64,000 bases of DNA from Prorocentrum cordatum (taxonomy: Eukaryota > Sar > Dinophyceae > Prorocentrales > Prorocentraceae). Location: the NCBI GenBank assembly GCA_963575745.1, contig CAUYUJ010015272.1, positions 271,789 to 335,788 of the forward strand, written 5' to 3'. The position numbers and the translations under genes were made by a program. The notes below the pieces were generated by a model, which saw nothing but the letters and a program-made list of their open reading frames with translations, was not told where the DNA came from and made no database searches. Below are positions 17,336 to 27,510 of the stretch, one piece after another. Numbering within the stretch: position 1 is the first letter of the stretch; every line of letters starts with the position of its first letter.

Positions 17336-17752
17336 GGTCTTCCCCCCCCCCCCCCCCCTGCGATCCCCTGAGGGCCAGAACGATTTATAACGTCAAGTCG
17401 GCACAGATGGCCGACTAAGACCAGCCCTCAGCCGCGGAGAAGAGCTAACTTCACGCATCGGCGGCCGAGGCAAGGGAAGACAAGCGGGAAGAAAGAGGGC
17501 GGTCCCCGAGGGCACCGGATCTGCACCCGCAAGCCGCCCATGAACAAAACGCTGGCCACGTGGCATCCCGCGGGGCCGTGGCAGCAGTCCTTGCCGCCGC
17601 CGACGCCTCGCGGGCTTGAATTCGAGCCTGAGGCGCAGCCATCCCTGGCGCCGATATCAGACCAGAGGAAGAGCCAGGCAAACTCACATCGCGCAGCGGT
17701 GGCCGCTGAGACGCATCGCAGAAGTACGCTACACCGCGCTTCGAGGACTCAC

Positions 17753-18226
17753 TCACCGTGGTGCTGTCACGGTAGTGAGGATACAAACCTGAACACGTCT
17801 AAGTAAAGTAGTGGGAGCACCTGCCAGCTTCCGCAGGAGACACTCCTTGCCAAGCATGTGGCAACGGGCGGAGGAGCATGCTCCGCAAGTTGTACAGAAA
17901 AAAACAGTTAGCCGCTGCTCTCTTTTCTCTACGATACAGTGGGCCAGGGAATGTCCCAAGGAACGGTCGAGGATTCCCCGCCAAAGCCTGTTGGGACCCT
18001 TACATCCTAGCATGGGTCGCGCCTGCATGTCCGCGGAAAGCTGAAGACAGTGCAAGCAACTGGCGCGACCCTGACCGCGCTCCTGCCAGGCGCGCCAACC
18101 TCCCGACTTTAGAAATTTTGCCCTCGGACCCTTCGGTGGGCGATCGAAACGCTCGGGAGTGAAGGTCGCTAGCGCAGTGCCAGCTACTCTCGCCACAAAT
18201 TCGAGCATGCTACACTTCCTGTCCAC
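17753..18226 (-). pseudogene. Element 2: Cys-rich C-terminal tail
   Basis: The segment reads SCLHCLQLSADMQ ... FFCTTCGACSSARCHMLGKE C... with paired CxxC sites, then LLRKLAGAPTTLLRRV. A Cys/His module after RNase H is common in dinoflagellate LINE ORF2 proteins and may bind nucleic acid. The frame ends at a stop at 17753, and an overlapping frame (17451-17786) may carry the original C-terminus, so the end is broken. Confidence 0.65.
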
Positions 18227-18271
18227 TTCCTTTCTCTCATGCGCACTGGGTTGAGGGTGGAGGAGGAAAGC

Positions 18272-18730
18272 CTACTTGGCCAAAGCGTCTGCGTTCAAGT
18301 TACCCACCCCGATTCTTCTCTCACGCGCAGGGGGTGCTTCCAGAAACTCGCGGGAGCGGTGACCAGGAGTGTGGTGCACCGGTGGATTTGGATTGCCTTC
18401 GTGCACAAGCGCCCCTCTCCGAAGGCCAGCGTAGCGATGTTTACGATAAACCTGGTACTCTCTGGAGGGCACGCAGATGCGAACCACATTCATGCAATCG
18501 GAGTGCCGCTCGCCGCCGTTGGTCTGAAACATCGGGACCAAGGCCGTGCGCAAGTGCTCGGCAGCTTGTGAATTCTGCGGCACAGCTTGAAGAACCGCGC
18601 ATTTCGCGAGCGCAACTATGGTGCCCCCTGGCCACAGGAAAACCCAGGAGAAAACCGCCCTGGAAGGCTCTCTAACCTTGTGTCGAAACGCCGAGCCATC
18701 CATGACCGCATCGCGTCCCGAGAGATCCAC
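18272..18730 (-). pseudogene. Element 2: RNase H domain
   Basis: The 152-codon frame contains VMDGSAF, AAEHLRTAL, RHSDCMNVV and GNLNADALAK, which fit the Asp-Glu-Asp-Asp catalytic set of RNase H in order and spacing. The domain would remove RNA from the RNA/DNA hybrid during reverse transcription. It is complete in one frame but cut off from the RT and the C-terminal tail by frame changes. Confidence 0.8.
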
Positions 18731-19055
18731 GGACCCCCTAATCCAGAGTTCCCCCTTCAGGCGAGTAGAGGATGGGCTGGGTGGCCGACGAGAGGGGGGT
18801 GGTGGTAGGACTCAGGGTGTTCCCACTTTATTTCGTCAAAAACACACGGCCCTCAGTTTCAAGAGCCTTGGCCAACCATTCGACGGGGGCATCATCCGTG
18901 ACACCTTTCCTAGCCGCAACAGACTCATGATGGAGGCACTGCCATATTCGATGCCGAACCACTGTCGGGCATTCCACACCTCGGGCAACGCCCGTCGCAG
19001 TCGTAGCCAGCCGCCTGCGCCCGAGCACGAGTCCACGCCCCCTTGCAGAAGACAT

Positions 19056-19654
19056 TCAGAGACATGTATGTTTGCTGAGAGGTGAGCTTACGTCCTTTGG
19101 GACCCAACAACGTTTTGAGGGGTTCAACTCAAAACTGGACCCTGGGGTGTCCTGACACAAAATACGCTCGTGCTTGCACTGAACGGCCACTTGCAGCATA
19201 TGAGCAAGCATCGCTGGTGAGGTCTTTCCCAGGTGCACCTCGCGGTCATGATCAGCTTTAAACGTGAGAGGGGTCACTGAGCGCCATCATATTTTGGCCA
19301 AGGACAGGTGCATGCGCTGCAGAGGACCTCGAGAGGATCGCCACGTGACGGTATCATCAAACTGGACAGCTCGCCACATTTGGGATATCTCCTTACTGTT
19401 GCACTGGGGCATCGAGGGAGAGGCGAGAGCGAGCCGCGCCACTGAGGCCTAATGCATGGCCGGTGCGACAGAGGGTCGCCACGTGGGATCCCCAAGAACA
19501 GCGAGACGAGCTCGGTGCGAGCAGCCGCGGTGCCGCGGGGGCGCGAAGACAGCAATACCTGTCGAGCTTCCTGGGGCCCGTGATTACTCATCCCCACAAC
19601 CGCCGCTCCAAAACTTGCCGCTGGTAAAACTCCAGCCGTGTAGATTTTCCCCAC
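19056..19654 (-). pseudogene. Element 2: region between RT and RNase H
   Basis: Two frames hold protein-like sequence: TAGVLPAASFGAAVVGMSN (19274-19654), the usual segment after the RT thumb, and TFKADHDREVHLGKTSPAML (19056-19277). They are in different frames, so at least one indel separates them. The stretch 18735-19055 carries only fragments. Confidence 0.65.
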
Positions 19655-19664
19655 TCACCCCTTC

Positions 19665-20090
19665 TTACGGGGGAGAGCGGAACGATATCTGATCAACATT
19701 TTGCCGTTTCTTCGTCTGAGAGAACCCTTGTTTTTGTTCCCACTGACCCCTTTTAGCACAACTTGGCTGACCTGGAGCTAAGTCGGTGCCGAGGGAGACC
19801 ACATTGTTGGTAACATTCCCAGCACTATGCCCGAGATGTCGAGCTATCTTCTGGGCGAGGGCAAGGATGCTGGCAAAGGTGCTGACTTTGTCGGGCTGAA
19901 TGCCGACGAGCAGCTCGTCCCTAAACAGAACATACAGGCAGGCTGCAGCCTTGGTGATGTTGGCCAGAACCTTTCGCTCCGAGCCCGAAGTGGTGACGCT
20001 GTCGTCGTCCACATATGACGACAAATCGACGTCGGGTTTATCCTCGACAAACTTATCGAACGCCTCGATATTGTAAACTCGAACCATCAT
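19665..20090 (-). pseudogene. Element 2: RT motifs B and C
   Basis: The frame opens with MMVRVYNIEAFDKFVEDKP, preceded in phase by ARSGLPAGDIFNE (motif B), and holds SSYVDDDSVTTSG, the YVDD catalytic box (motif C). The helix-rich sequence that follows (AAACLYVLFRDELLVGIQPD KV) fits the thumb. It ends in a shadow after GTDLAPGQ. Confidence 0.85.
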
Positions 20091-20431
20091 CTCGTTGAAG
20101 ATATCGCCCGCGGGGAGGCCAGAGCGGGCAAAATAGGGCAGGGCCCCCTGCTGGGCCCAAGTCGAAGCAGCCTGGGACCCCTCCAGTAGTTAACATTCGT
20201 TTTGACAATCACCTCGTTAATCCCGTGCCGCAAGGCCCTGTCTTTCAAGAGAGCTAAATCAAAGGACTCGCAGTACTTCGTGCAATCCCAAACCGCTCCC
20301 CCCGTTTCGCCATCTTCATGATGGGCCACCTCGGCCCGCGCACCCTGGTGCCACGCGGCATCCTCAGCGCTGCGGCCTGGGCCGAAATCCCAGTACTTAT
20401 GAGGGTAGTTGGTGTTGAAATCCAATATCAT
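20087..20431 (-). pseudogene. Element 2: RT motif A
   Basis: AVWDCTKYCESFDLALLKDR carries the first catalytic Asp of the RT palm (D..K..FD pattern). Sense falls away after NVNYWRG, where the reading moves to another frame. A 16-base C run lies just upstream (20441-20456) and probably marks an inserted or expanded homopolymer. Confidence 0.75.
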
Positions 20432-20936
20432 AGGCCCCCTCCCCCCCCCCCCCCCCAGACACGGGCGGGGCCAGCGCGCAACAGGATCGGGCGGAGGCCT
20501 CCTTCTGGTTTCTCGAGCAACGGGAAAGAAGCCAGAACAGCTGTTTCGGGAACAAGCCCAGGGACTCGATCGCTTGGATTATCGCTCCGAAAGCGCCCAG
20601 AGCATCATCCGAGACCAACGCAAGCTGCCTTGGATGCAGTCCGTCCAAAAACTGCGACGTGAGGTGCGAACAACTGCTTGAAGCACTCCGGATCTCGGCC
20701 GCCGTCGGCTTAGGAAGGTGGCACCTATCAGGAACGCAAACTTCAGGAGGCACGTGAGACGCATGCCAGAACTTAGCCAGACATTCCCCCTGAGCCTTCT
20801 GAATTTCTTGAGGAGAGTTCGAAAAACAACCCGGGTGATTTTGGACGACGGTGGGGGCCCACTTCTGCTTAAGCTTAATGAGCCTACGCGTGGTCCTAGC
20901 CCCCCCCCCCCGAGAGCGCCTTCTCCTGCCATTCAT
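20397..20936 (-). pseudogene. Element 2: RT fingers
   Basis: The frame contains KFWHASHVPPEVCVPDRCHL and FLDGLHPRQLALVSDDALG, the linker and finger region that precedes motif A in LINE RTs. The start is in a Gly/Arg shadow and the end is a Gly-rich shadow caused by the C run. Confidence 0.7.
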
Positions 20937-21610
20937 CCCAGCTGTCCTGCTGGACCTTCGCGACGGCCTTGCGCGCCTCGCTCAGGTCGTCGTCCCAAGG
21001 CGACAGAAACTCCTGGCACTGCTCGATCCAGGCGTCGAGGCCCGCGTCGAGCGAAAAGGAACGGGCCAGGCGGCGAGCTCGAGCGAGGGTCGCATCTAGT
21101 CGAACGTTCTGCCCTTCGCCAGGGCACGGCGAAGTGAGAAGCTGCTGGGTCTGGAGACTCGCATCTTCCGAAAGTTGCTGGATCTGAGCATGGTCCAGAA
21201 AAGCAGGGTCCTGGGGCACTCTGCGAAGTCGCACCGAAGTCCCAATGGTTTCGGACAGGTTCTGAGCCAGCCAGATCCACCCACAGTACTGGCCACGGAG
21301 GCTAAACGCTTTGGGTTTGGCGAAAATGGGGGCCCATCGGGGCTTGAGGAAATCGCCCATTGTGCCCCTTGCTTTTAACCGCAATCCCCGTGAAAGACTC
21401 GAGCTCGAGCTCGAGTTGATTGGGAAACTGCTTCCAAGCAGCCGTGAGAAGCTCCCAAGCCTCGCCGATAGGGCGAGCCAGAGCTGCAGCCGCAGCGTCC
21501 TTAGCTATGATACGGCTGAGGGCCCAGTCTTGAGGTCGAGGAGTCGGCCCGAACGGGAGCTCCGTCGGGAGCTTCTGATGCGACCGATGCGTCAGCTGAT
21601 CGCATCGCAC
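20896..21610 (-). pseudogene. Element 2: endonuclease-RT connector
   Basis: Two overlapping frames (20896-21384 and 21302-21610) carry helical, charged sequence, such as DATLARARRLARSFSLDAGL and ALARPIGEAWELLTAAWKQF. It corresponds in position to the linker between endonuclease and RT. No catalytic motif is expected here. Confidence 0.6.
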
Positions 21611-21683
21611 AGCCTCGGGGCGGAGGTTGAGCTGAACGGGCCTACGAGGCCGATGGGTCCAGGACGTGTCCGCTTCGACCTTA

Positions 21684-22400
21684 TCACAGGCACGGGCAAA
21701 TCACGTGCTGGTTTAAAAGAAATCGATCGTCGTGAGGCTTCCTGGAGACAAACACGTCTTCTTGGCTGGCACGAAGAAAAGCAGCTTCCACCTTGCGAGC
21801 CAGCCCCGTCGAATCCAGGTTGGGGTCGAGGTTCCAATCGCCCCCCGCCGCGTACACATGCTTCCCAGCAAGCTTCTCCACCATCTTCCTAAGAAGCGCA
21901 AGATTGAGGGGGGCGCAACCCAGTCCCCGACTTAAGGCAACGCGATATCACATCGAGGGGAGGCCAGCCTGGAATATCAACAATCACGTCAATGATTCGT
22001 CCAGGGGCAACGATCCCTGCGCGGTGGGGCTCGCGCCCGACGGTCTCGCAAGCGTCCGACGGCCAACGCGTGCCAGCATGCGCGCGAACGACGACCGCCA
22101 CCCCCGCTCTTGGCCTACCAGCCTCGCCAGCGGGGGAGGGGGATCACAACATTTTCCACCTCAGACCAGCCGCCGAGGCCGCCCTTTCCCCCTCGCGCTC
22201 CTCGAGAGCCCCCATCCCCTGCGCCAACAGGAGGAGGGCAGTTGTCGAGCATAGCCTTTCTCGCAACGTCGGCCAACTGCTACCGTTGTAGGACTCGAAG
22301 CATTCGCCCAGGCCAAGAGGCTGGGGCGAGAAGGTGAGGGAGTCGGTGGGAGGCGGAGGACGAGCAGGAACTCCGAATTTAGATAAAGACAGGCCACAGC
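21684..22400 (-). pseudogene. Element 2: APE-type endonuclease
   Basis: The domain is spread over several frames: AVVVRAHAG and IIDVIVDIPGWPPLDVIS (21889-22101), then VYAAGGDWNLDPNLDSTGLA (21684-21884), where GGDWN is the GDFN-like metal site. The N-terminal QET region is hard to place. Frame changes make it inactive as it stands. Confidence 0.75.
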
Positions 22401-22417
22401 AAAGAGGCAGCCGCGTG

Positions 22418-23605
22418 CTACGCTGTGCGCGGCTTCTTGCCAAGCCTGCTACCGAACTGCTCGATGAAGGTCCGCTTATCGACTCTGATCGCGGCTGCGA
22501 AGATCTCATCAACCATCTCTTCGTCGAGGTCCGCATCCGCCGTGAAGCCTGGTGTGGGAACCTGATGCGCACTACCTCCTGGAGGAGTGCCACCATGAGA
22601 AGAAGCAGTACCAGGGAAGCCAGCACCACCTGCCGTGAACGGCGACGGTGCCACCGGTGTCGTCTTTGCCGCTTCGCCTGATGGGAGGTCGCCAACAACT
22701 CCGCGAACTTCTTGAAGGTATCAGACTGGAGCATCTCGTTGACCTTCAACTGTTCGTCAAACGCTGCCAACAAGCCCGGGTCCAGCTCCAGGTCCATACA
22801 AGGAATACCAGGAAGGGTGCGAATCGAGTCACGATTGAGGACGTCAGTTGCTCGATCAGTCGCTTCAACTTGGGCCCGCATAGCATCAATCTTCTCTTGA
22901 GCATTTGCGATGAACAGGTTCTGCTCGTCAATCTGCTGCTCCAACTTCTGCTTCTTACTACTCGCATGTGCCAGACGGTGGCCCACGTTAGTACGTTGCG
23001 TGAGCTGAGGCTTGCAATGGGCGAGCTCACGGCGCGCGGCCCCGAGCTTGACGTCCAACTCAGCCTTTGCACTCTTGCCCGACTCACCAAGCTTCTAACA
23101 GTGTGAAATAGTCACCTCAAGCTGCTTGATGCCGTCACGTAGCTCCTGCTCCTTCGGGTCCTTGGGGGATGCGTCCTTTCCGTTGGCATCTTTGGCTGAC
23201 TGACCACTCGTGCCACTGTTAGAACCGCCTCCGACCAACTTGTCAAACTTGCGCTGCAGCTCGTCCAGACGCTTCTGAAGCTTGTCGTCGCGACTGCCAC
23301 CGCCACCCAGAGGAGCACCACGAGGCTGGCGATGCTGCTGGCCACGAGGTTCCTGCTCAGCTGACGACGTACCTCAGGAGGAGCTGCCTTGCCACTCTTG
23401 CACACGACTCTGGACGCCTAGTTCGTGTTGCGCCCGCATGAACAGGCCCATGTGGGCGCCCGCGGTCCAGGGAGGACTTCGGCGCCGCCGTTGGCCATGA
23501 GGAATGCCCCGAGGGGCTCGTTGACTGCACTGCTCCGCCAGGAGCTCAGTGAAAACCAAGCCAAAAAGGCCCGCAACAGCACTCGGCCGTTCTGAAGAGG
23601 CATGC
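22418..23605 (-). pseudogene. Element 2: ORF1, coiled-coil protein
   Basis: In order: a Trp/Gln-containing start (GLFMRAQHELGVQSRVQEWQ), a TGA shortly after, then LQKRLDELQRKFDKLVGGG, a stop near 23100, and a long coiled coil (SSKKQKLEQQIDEQNLFIAN, EKIDAMRAQVEATDRATDVL). After TSHQAK the reading moves to the frame of VAPSPFTAGG ... ADADLDEEMVDEIFAAAIRV and ends GKKPRTA at 22418. Coiled-coil ORF1 proteins package LINE RNA. Confidence 0.7.
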
Positions 23606-23629
23606 TGCTGCAAGCCCAGGCCCCAATTG

Positions 23630-23646
23630 CCTGAGCCAGAACGGCT
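23630..23646 (-). other. Second, diverged spliced-leader relict
   Basis: Seven bases downstream (minus sense) of the exact leader, AGCCGTTCTGGCTCAGG differs from the leader at 3 of 17 positions. Tandem leader relicts are a known mark of repeated mRNA recycling in dinoflagellates. The alternative is chance similarity. Confidence 0.55.
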
Positions 23647-23652
23647 GTGCTT

Positions 23653-23673
23653 CTTGAGCCAAAATGGCTACGG
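23653..23673 (-). other. Dinoflagellate spliced-leader sequence (relict in retrocopy)
   Basis: Read on the minus strand, all 21 bases match the conserved trans-spliced leader of dinoflagellate mRNAs (ending TTTTGGCTCAAG). It sits directly upstream of ORF1 of element 2 in the same orientation. No leader-RNA gene body or Sm site follows, so it is a copy acquired through an mRNA, not a leader gene. Confidence 0.93.
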
Positions 23674-23770
23674 GAAGGGGAAGGGGAGGAGGAGGAGCAG
23701 GAAGAGGAGGAGGAGGAGGAGGAAGAGGAGCAGAAGGAGTGCGCGTGAGTGACGAGAGGAAGGGGTTGCG
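23674..23770. repeat. GA/GGA-rich tract
   Basis: Purine-rich GGAGGAGGAGGAGG sequence abutting the 5' end of element 2. No coding content. Confidence 0.8.
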
Positions 23771-23899
23771 CGCGCAAGTACAAGTGAGAAGCAGGAGGAG
23801 AGGAGGGAGGTGTCAGACGCGGGTGCGACCCGAGGCCCCAAGAAGGAGGCCTCGCCTTCCGATGCCCTGCTCGTCGCCGCGGCTGGACGCGACTCGAAA

Positions 23900-24565
23900 A
23901 ACCGGTGCGTTCGGGGATGTCCGTTGGGATCTTGCGGGGGGGCTTCTCGCGGGCCTCTTGGAGGCAGTTTCGAAGGCTCTTGGGGGCCGTTTTGGGGCCT
24001 CTTTTGGGCATCTTTTTGGCATCTTGGGGGCCTCTTGGAGCGTCTTGGGGGCCTCTTGGGGGGTTCTTGGGGCCTCTTTGGGGCCTCTTGGGGCGGAAGG
24101 CTGGATTTTTCGGTTCGTGGTCTCCCTCTGGAGTTCCTCTTGGGCCCGTCTCGGGAGCCTCTTGGGCCGCCTTGGGCGGCTCCTGGGCCGTCTGGGGGCC
24201 CTCTTGGGCCGTCTTGGGGGCGTCGTGGGGGCCTTTTGGGCCGTTTTGGAGCGGTTTTGGGAGCTTCTTGGGCGGTCTTGGAGCGTCGGAAAGCCGAAAA
24301 GGCGAAAATGCCAAAAACATCGAAAATAACAAATGAACATCAACGAGTTTTGCCTCTTGGGGCCCTCTTTGGGGGCCTCTTGGAGGTCTCTTGGGGCGTC
24401 TTGGAGGTCTCTTGGGGCGTCTTGGAGGTCTCTTGGGGTGTCTTGGAGGCCTCTTGGGGCCTCTTGGAGGCCTCTTGGGGCGTCTCGGCGGCCTCTTGGG
24501 GCGTCTTGGAGGCCTCTTGGACCGTCTTGGGGGTGTCTTGGGAGCCTCATGGGCTGTTTTGGAGC
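23900..24565 (-). repeat. CCAAGAGG-type composite repeat, block 3 (inverted)
   Basis: On the plus strand it reads GCCTCTTGGGG; the family sense is minus. Both boxes are present: a Phe/Arg-coding linker near 24265-24345 (GGCATTTTCGCC on the minus strand) and the ACGAACCGAAAAATCCAGCC box near 24100-24125. From 24355 to 24540 it becomes a very regular ~33-base tandem (GGAGGTCTCTTGGGGCGTCT). Confidence 0.85.
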
Positions 24566-24569
24566 TCCA

Positions 24570-25800
24570 GAACGAGCCCGGGGAGGGCCGAACCCCCTCG
24601 GATGAGTTCGGGGGTGGGTCGAAGCCAGCCAGTCGAACCCGGCCGGGGGGGGTCAAATTGCCAGTTTGGGGTCCCCAGGGGGGAATTATGGGGGGGGAAG
24701 AATCTCACACGCCTAGAGACCCACAAGGGGTCGGCGGATTCATTGACCGTTGTCCAGGGACATATTCCCGCTCCACCACCGTCCTCATCGCTCGCCTCAT
24801 CTCACTGTTTTCTCAGCTTACCTTGCCCTCTCTCTCCTTGGTGCATGTATCTTGGCGACACAGGCTAAGGTTTAATTACATTCGAGGGTCTAGCTTCGCT
24901 CTCAGGGATGCGCGGGCAGACTGTCTGCTGGCTGCCGTTTCCCTGACGACAATGGCTCATACTGGAGGTCCCAGGGCCCTGCATTCAGCCGCTTAGTGTG
25001 GTCTTAACCGTTTTCTCAGCGCAATGTTGGGCAGTCGCATCCGCACTATTAGGTGCCCAGCACCTCATGACCTCTCATGGTCTTTCACCCCTTTCTAGTG
25101 ATTCTCCACCCTTCTCACACAAACAGTCCCATCGTGTTCCCCCCTCGCCCACCCCTCCCTCCATCCTCTCCCCCCTCAGTCCAGGCGGGCTCCGGCACGC
25201 TGTAGTTACTTTCTGGTGCGCGCCACCTCGCAATCGATTGCAGATGCAGCAGCACAATTTGAAGTGATGACCTTCCCGAGCGAAGGCCTTGCGTCACGTT
25301 CGAGAGTCACCCCAGCCTTAAGTAGGCGACCGAGCTTCGGCTCGCCAACCATGCGAGGCGCGTGACTCTCGGTGTGAAGACTTGATTTTGCGTTCGTGGG
25401 GTCATTCTCTGCTCCCCTCTGCGGACGGCAGGGCGGCGGATGCTGAACCAGGCCAGCTTCCCTCCAGCTGCGGGCGGGGACTTCAAGACCAGTATGACAA
25501 CGTTTCATTCGATCAACATCACAGGAACGACGACGACGATGTCATGCCTTGAATTTACTGCTTTGTAGCGTTCTGAGTGTGTGGAATCACATCATCCTGC
25601 GCAGCGCGACGAACTTCACGTCCCGCAGCTGCCATTTCGACCTCAATGCAGGACAATCTCGATCCTTTCCGCCCTTCGGGCTGGCGGGATCTTGCAGGGC
25701 CAGCGCGCGGCGTTTGTGAGGTTCTATTTTTGCGTTGGATGCCGTGCTCCGGGGATGGAGGAGGGAGACGTTGGAAGGAGGAATGCGGGCATACTGCAGC
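24570..25800. other. Spacer without recognisable gene
   Basis: Mixed sequence with a short pyrimidine-rich part (25080-25190) and one structured inverted repeat (25301-25371, listed separately). Open frames here are short and without motifs. Confidence 0.6.
25301..25371. repeat. Inverted repeat enclosing a UUCG-type hairpin
   Basis: Outer arms CGAGAGTCAC (25301-25310) and GTGACTCTCG (25362-25371) are perfectly complementary. Inside, CGAGC-TTCG-GCTCG (25331-25344) forms a stem with the very stable cUUCGg loop. It may be an RNA structure or a small non-autonomous element; no RNA family is recognised. Confidence 0.6.
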
Positions 25801-25805
25801 AGAAA

Positions 25806-26325
25806 GCACAGTTGCCTCCGGGCAATCAAAATATGATACAGGAATGGTTTACTGGGCACACGAAGAACACGAAGTGGCCTACAGTTGGCCCCGGGCATTC
25901 AAAATGTGGCCTGGGAGTGGTGTTCTGGGAACACGAAGAACACGAAGTGGCCTACAGCTGGCTCCGGGCATTCAAAATGTGGCTTGGGAATTCTGCTCTG
26001 GGAACACGAAGATCACGAAGTGGCCTACAATTGGCTCCGGGCATTCAAAATGTGGCCTGGGAATGATGTTCTGGGAAGACGAAGAACACGAAGTGGCCTA
26101 CAGTTGGTTCCGGGCATTCAGAATGTGGCTTGGGAATGGTGTTCTGGGAACACGAAGAACACGAAGTGGCCTACAGTTGGCTCCGGGCATTCAAAATGTG
26201 GCCTGGGAATGGTGTTCTGGGAACACGAAGAACACGAAGTGGCCTACAGTTGGCTCCGGGCATTCAAAATGTGGCCTGGGAATGGCGTTCTGTTGGCTCC
26301 GGGCAGTCAAAACGTGGCTCCTGGC
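25806..26325 (+). repeat. 73-bp tandem repeat, about seven copies
   Basis: GAAGTGGCCT recurs at 25871, 25944, 26017, 26090, 26163 and 26236, exactly 73 bases apart each time. The unit contains CTCCGGGCATTCAAAATGTG and TTCTGGGAACACGAAGAACA. As 73 is not a multiple of three, frames rotate through the array and the open frames here are not genes. Confidence 0.95.
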
Positions 26326-26444
26326 AGTGCAAAAAAGGAGTCCCCGGTTTTCCCCGGCATCCCCCGGATCCTGCCCAGACCCCCTGGGGAATCAGGATGC
26401 CTTCTTTTGACCCCACTAGAAACCTATCAGTCTTCGCTGTTAGG

Positions 26445-27510
26445 TAAAAATGGCCCCATTCCCTTCGGAAGATCTGCATTTTTACCATGTGCACCGCTTC
26501 GGCGTCGACCGTGTCGACGACGGCCCCAGGAGCCGACCACATCGCCCCACGACGGCCACAGAGAGTTCCAAGGAGGCCTCCAAGACAGCTCCAGAGGGGC
26601 TCTCGACTGTCCAGGGGGCCCCCAAGATGGTCCCAGAAAGCCCCTGGACTGTACGACTTTTCAGCTTTCGCGGCTTTCCAGACGGTCCAAGAGGCTCCCA
26701 AGATTTCCCCAAGACAGCCCAACCAAGAGGCCCCCGAGCCAGCCCAAGAGGGCGCCAAGACGGCCCAAGGGCCGCCTAAGACGGCCAAGTTGGCCCCAGC
26801 CCAAGAGGGCCCAAGAAGGCCCTGAGTCGCCCAAGACGGCCCAACATGGCCCAAAGACGGCTCAAGAAGGCTCCGAGGCGTCTCAAGAGGCCTCCAAAAG
26901 CACTCCCAGGAGGGCCCCAAGAAACCACGGTCGTTGAATTCCTACGGGGAAGCGGGCCTTTTTATCATATGCGACTTTTCGGTCTTCACGGCTAAGAGGG
27001 CCTAAGAGAGGCTCCCAAGAATTGCGCAAGAGAGCCTAAGACACCCCCAAGAGGCTCTCAAGACAGCCCAAGAGGGGGCCAAGACGGCCCAAGGGCTGCC
27101 CAAGACGGCCCAAGTTAGCCCCAAAACGGGCCCCAGGAAGGCGCAAGAAGGCCCCGAGTCGCCCAAGACTGCCCAAGATGGCCCCAAGATGGTCCAAGAA
27201 GGCTCCGAGAGGCCTCCAAGAGCACTCCCAAGAGGATCCCAAGAGACCAAATTCGCTACATTCCTGTAGGCGAAGTGTACATCTTAAGGAAATATGATTT
27301 TGGAACCTTCACGGCTTTGAAGACGGTCCAAGAGGCCCTCAAGATTTCCCCAAGCGAACCGAGCGCCAAGACGGCCCAATGGCCGACTATGACGGCTCCA
27401 GGAGGGGTCCAAGAGGGGATTTCCGACTCGAAAGTTGCAGCCGCCCACAGAACCTCCCAGGAGGCCCCAAAAGTCCCCAAGAGGCCCCACCAAGAGGTGT
27501 TCGGTTTCAC
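26445..27510 (+). repeat. CCAAGAGG-type composite repeat, block 4
   Basis: It starts with the same ATGGCCCCATTCCCTTCGGA header seen at 14845 and 15228, then TTTTACCATGTGCACCGCTT. Linker-like boxes containing ACTTTTC or ATTTTGG followed by GGCTTTC or CGGCTTTG recur near 26655, 26970 and 27295, about 320 bases apart, separated by CCAAGAGG-type units. Confidence 0.85.

Larger units (their letters stand above)
17325..23673 (-). mobile_element. Second LINE (element 2), degenerate, with spliced leader at its 5' end
   Basis: In the minus sense the order is spliced leader, coiled-coil ORF1, APE-type endonuclease, RT with YVDD, RNase H and a Cys-rich tail, ending at an 11-base A run (T11 at 17325-17335 on the plus strand). 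The length is 6.35 kb and the copy looks full length. Frames change many times and a run of 16 C interrupts it at 20441-20456, so it is a dead copy. The leader shows that its template was a mature trans-spliced mRNA. Confidence 0.85.

Noticed and set aside
23418-24868. Long Pro/Arg-rich (minus) and Leu/Gly/Trp-rich (plus) ORFs
   Set aside because: Same CCAAGAGG composite repeat; open on both strands at once.
25806-26325. CRISPR-like regular array
   Set aside because: The whole 73-bp unit is conserved, with no variable spacers, and the genome is eukaryotic.
25577-26937. 277- and 350-codon ORFs over the 73-bp array
   Set aside because: A 73-base unit rotates the frame; the same peptide reappears in different frames, so these are repeat by-products.
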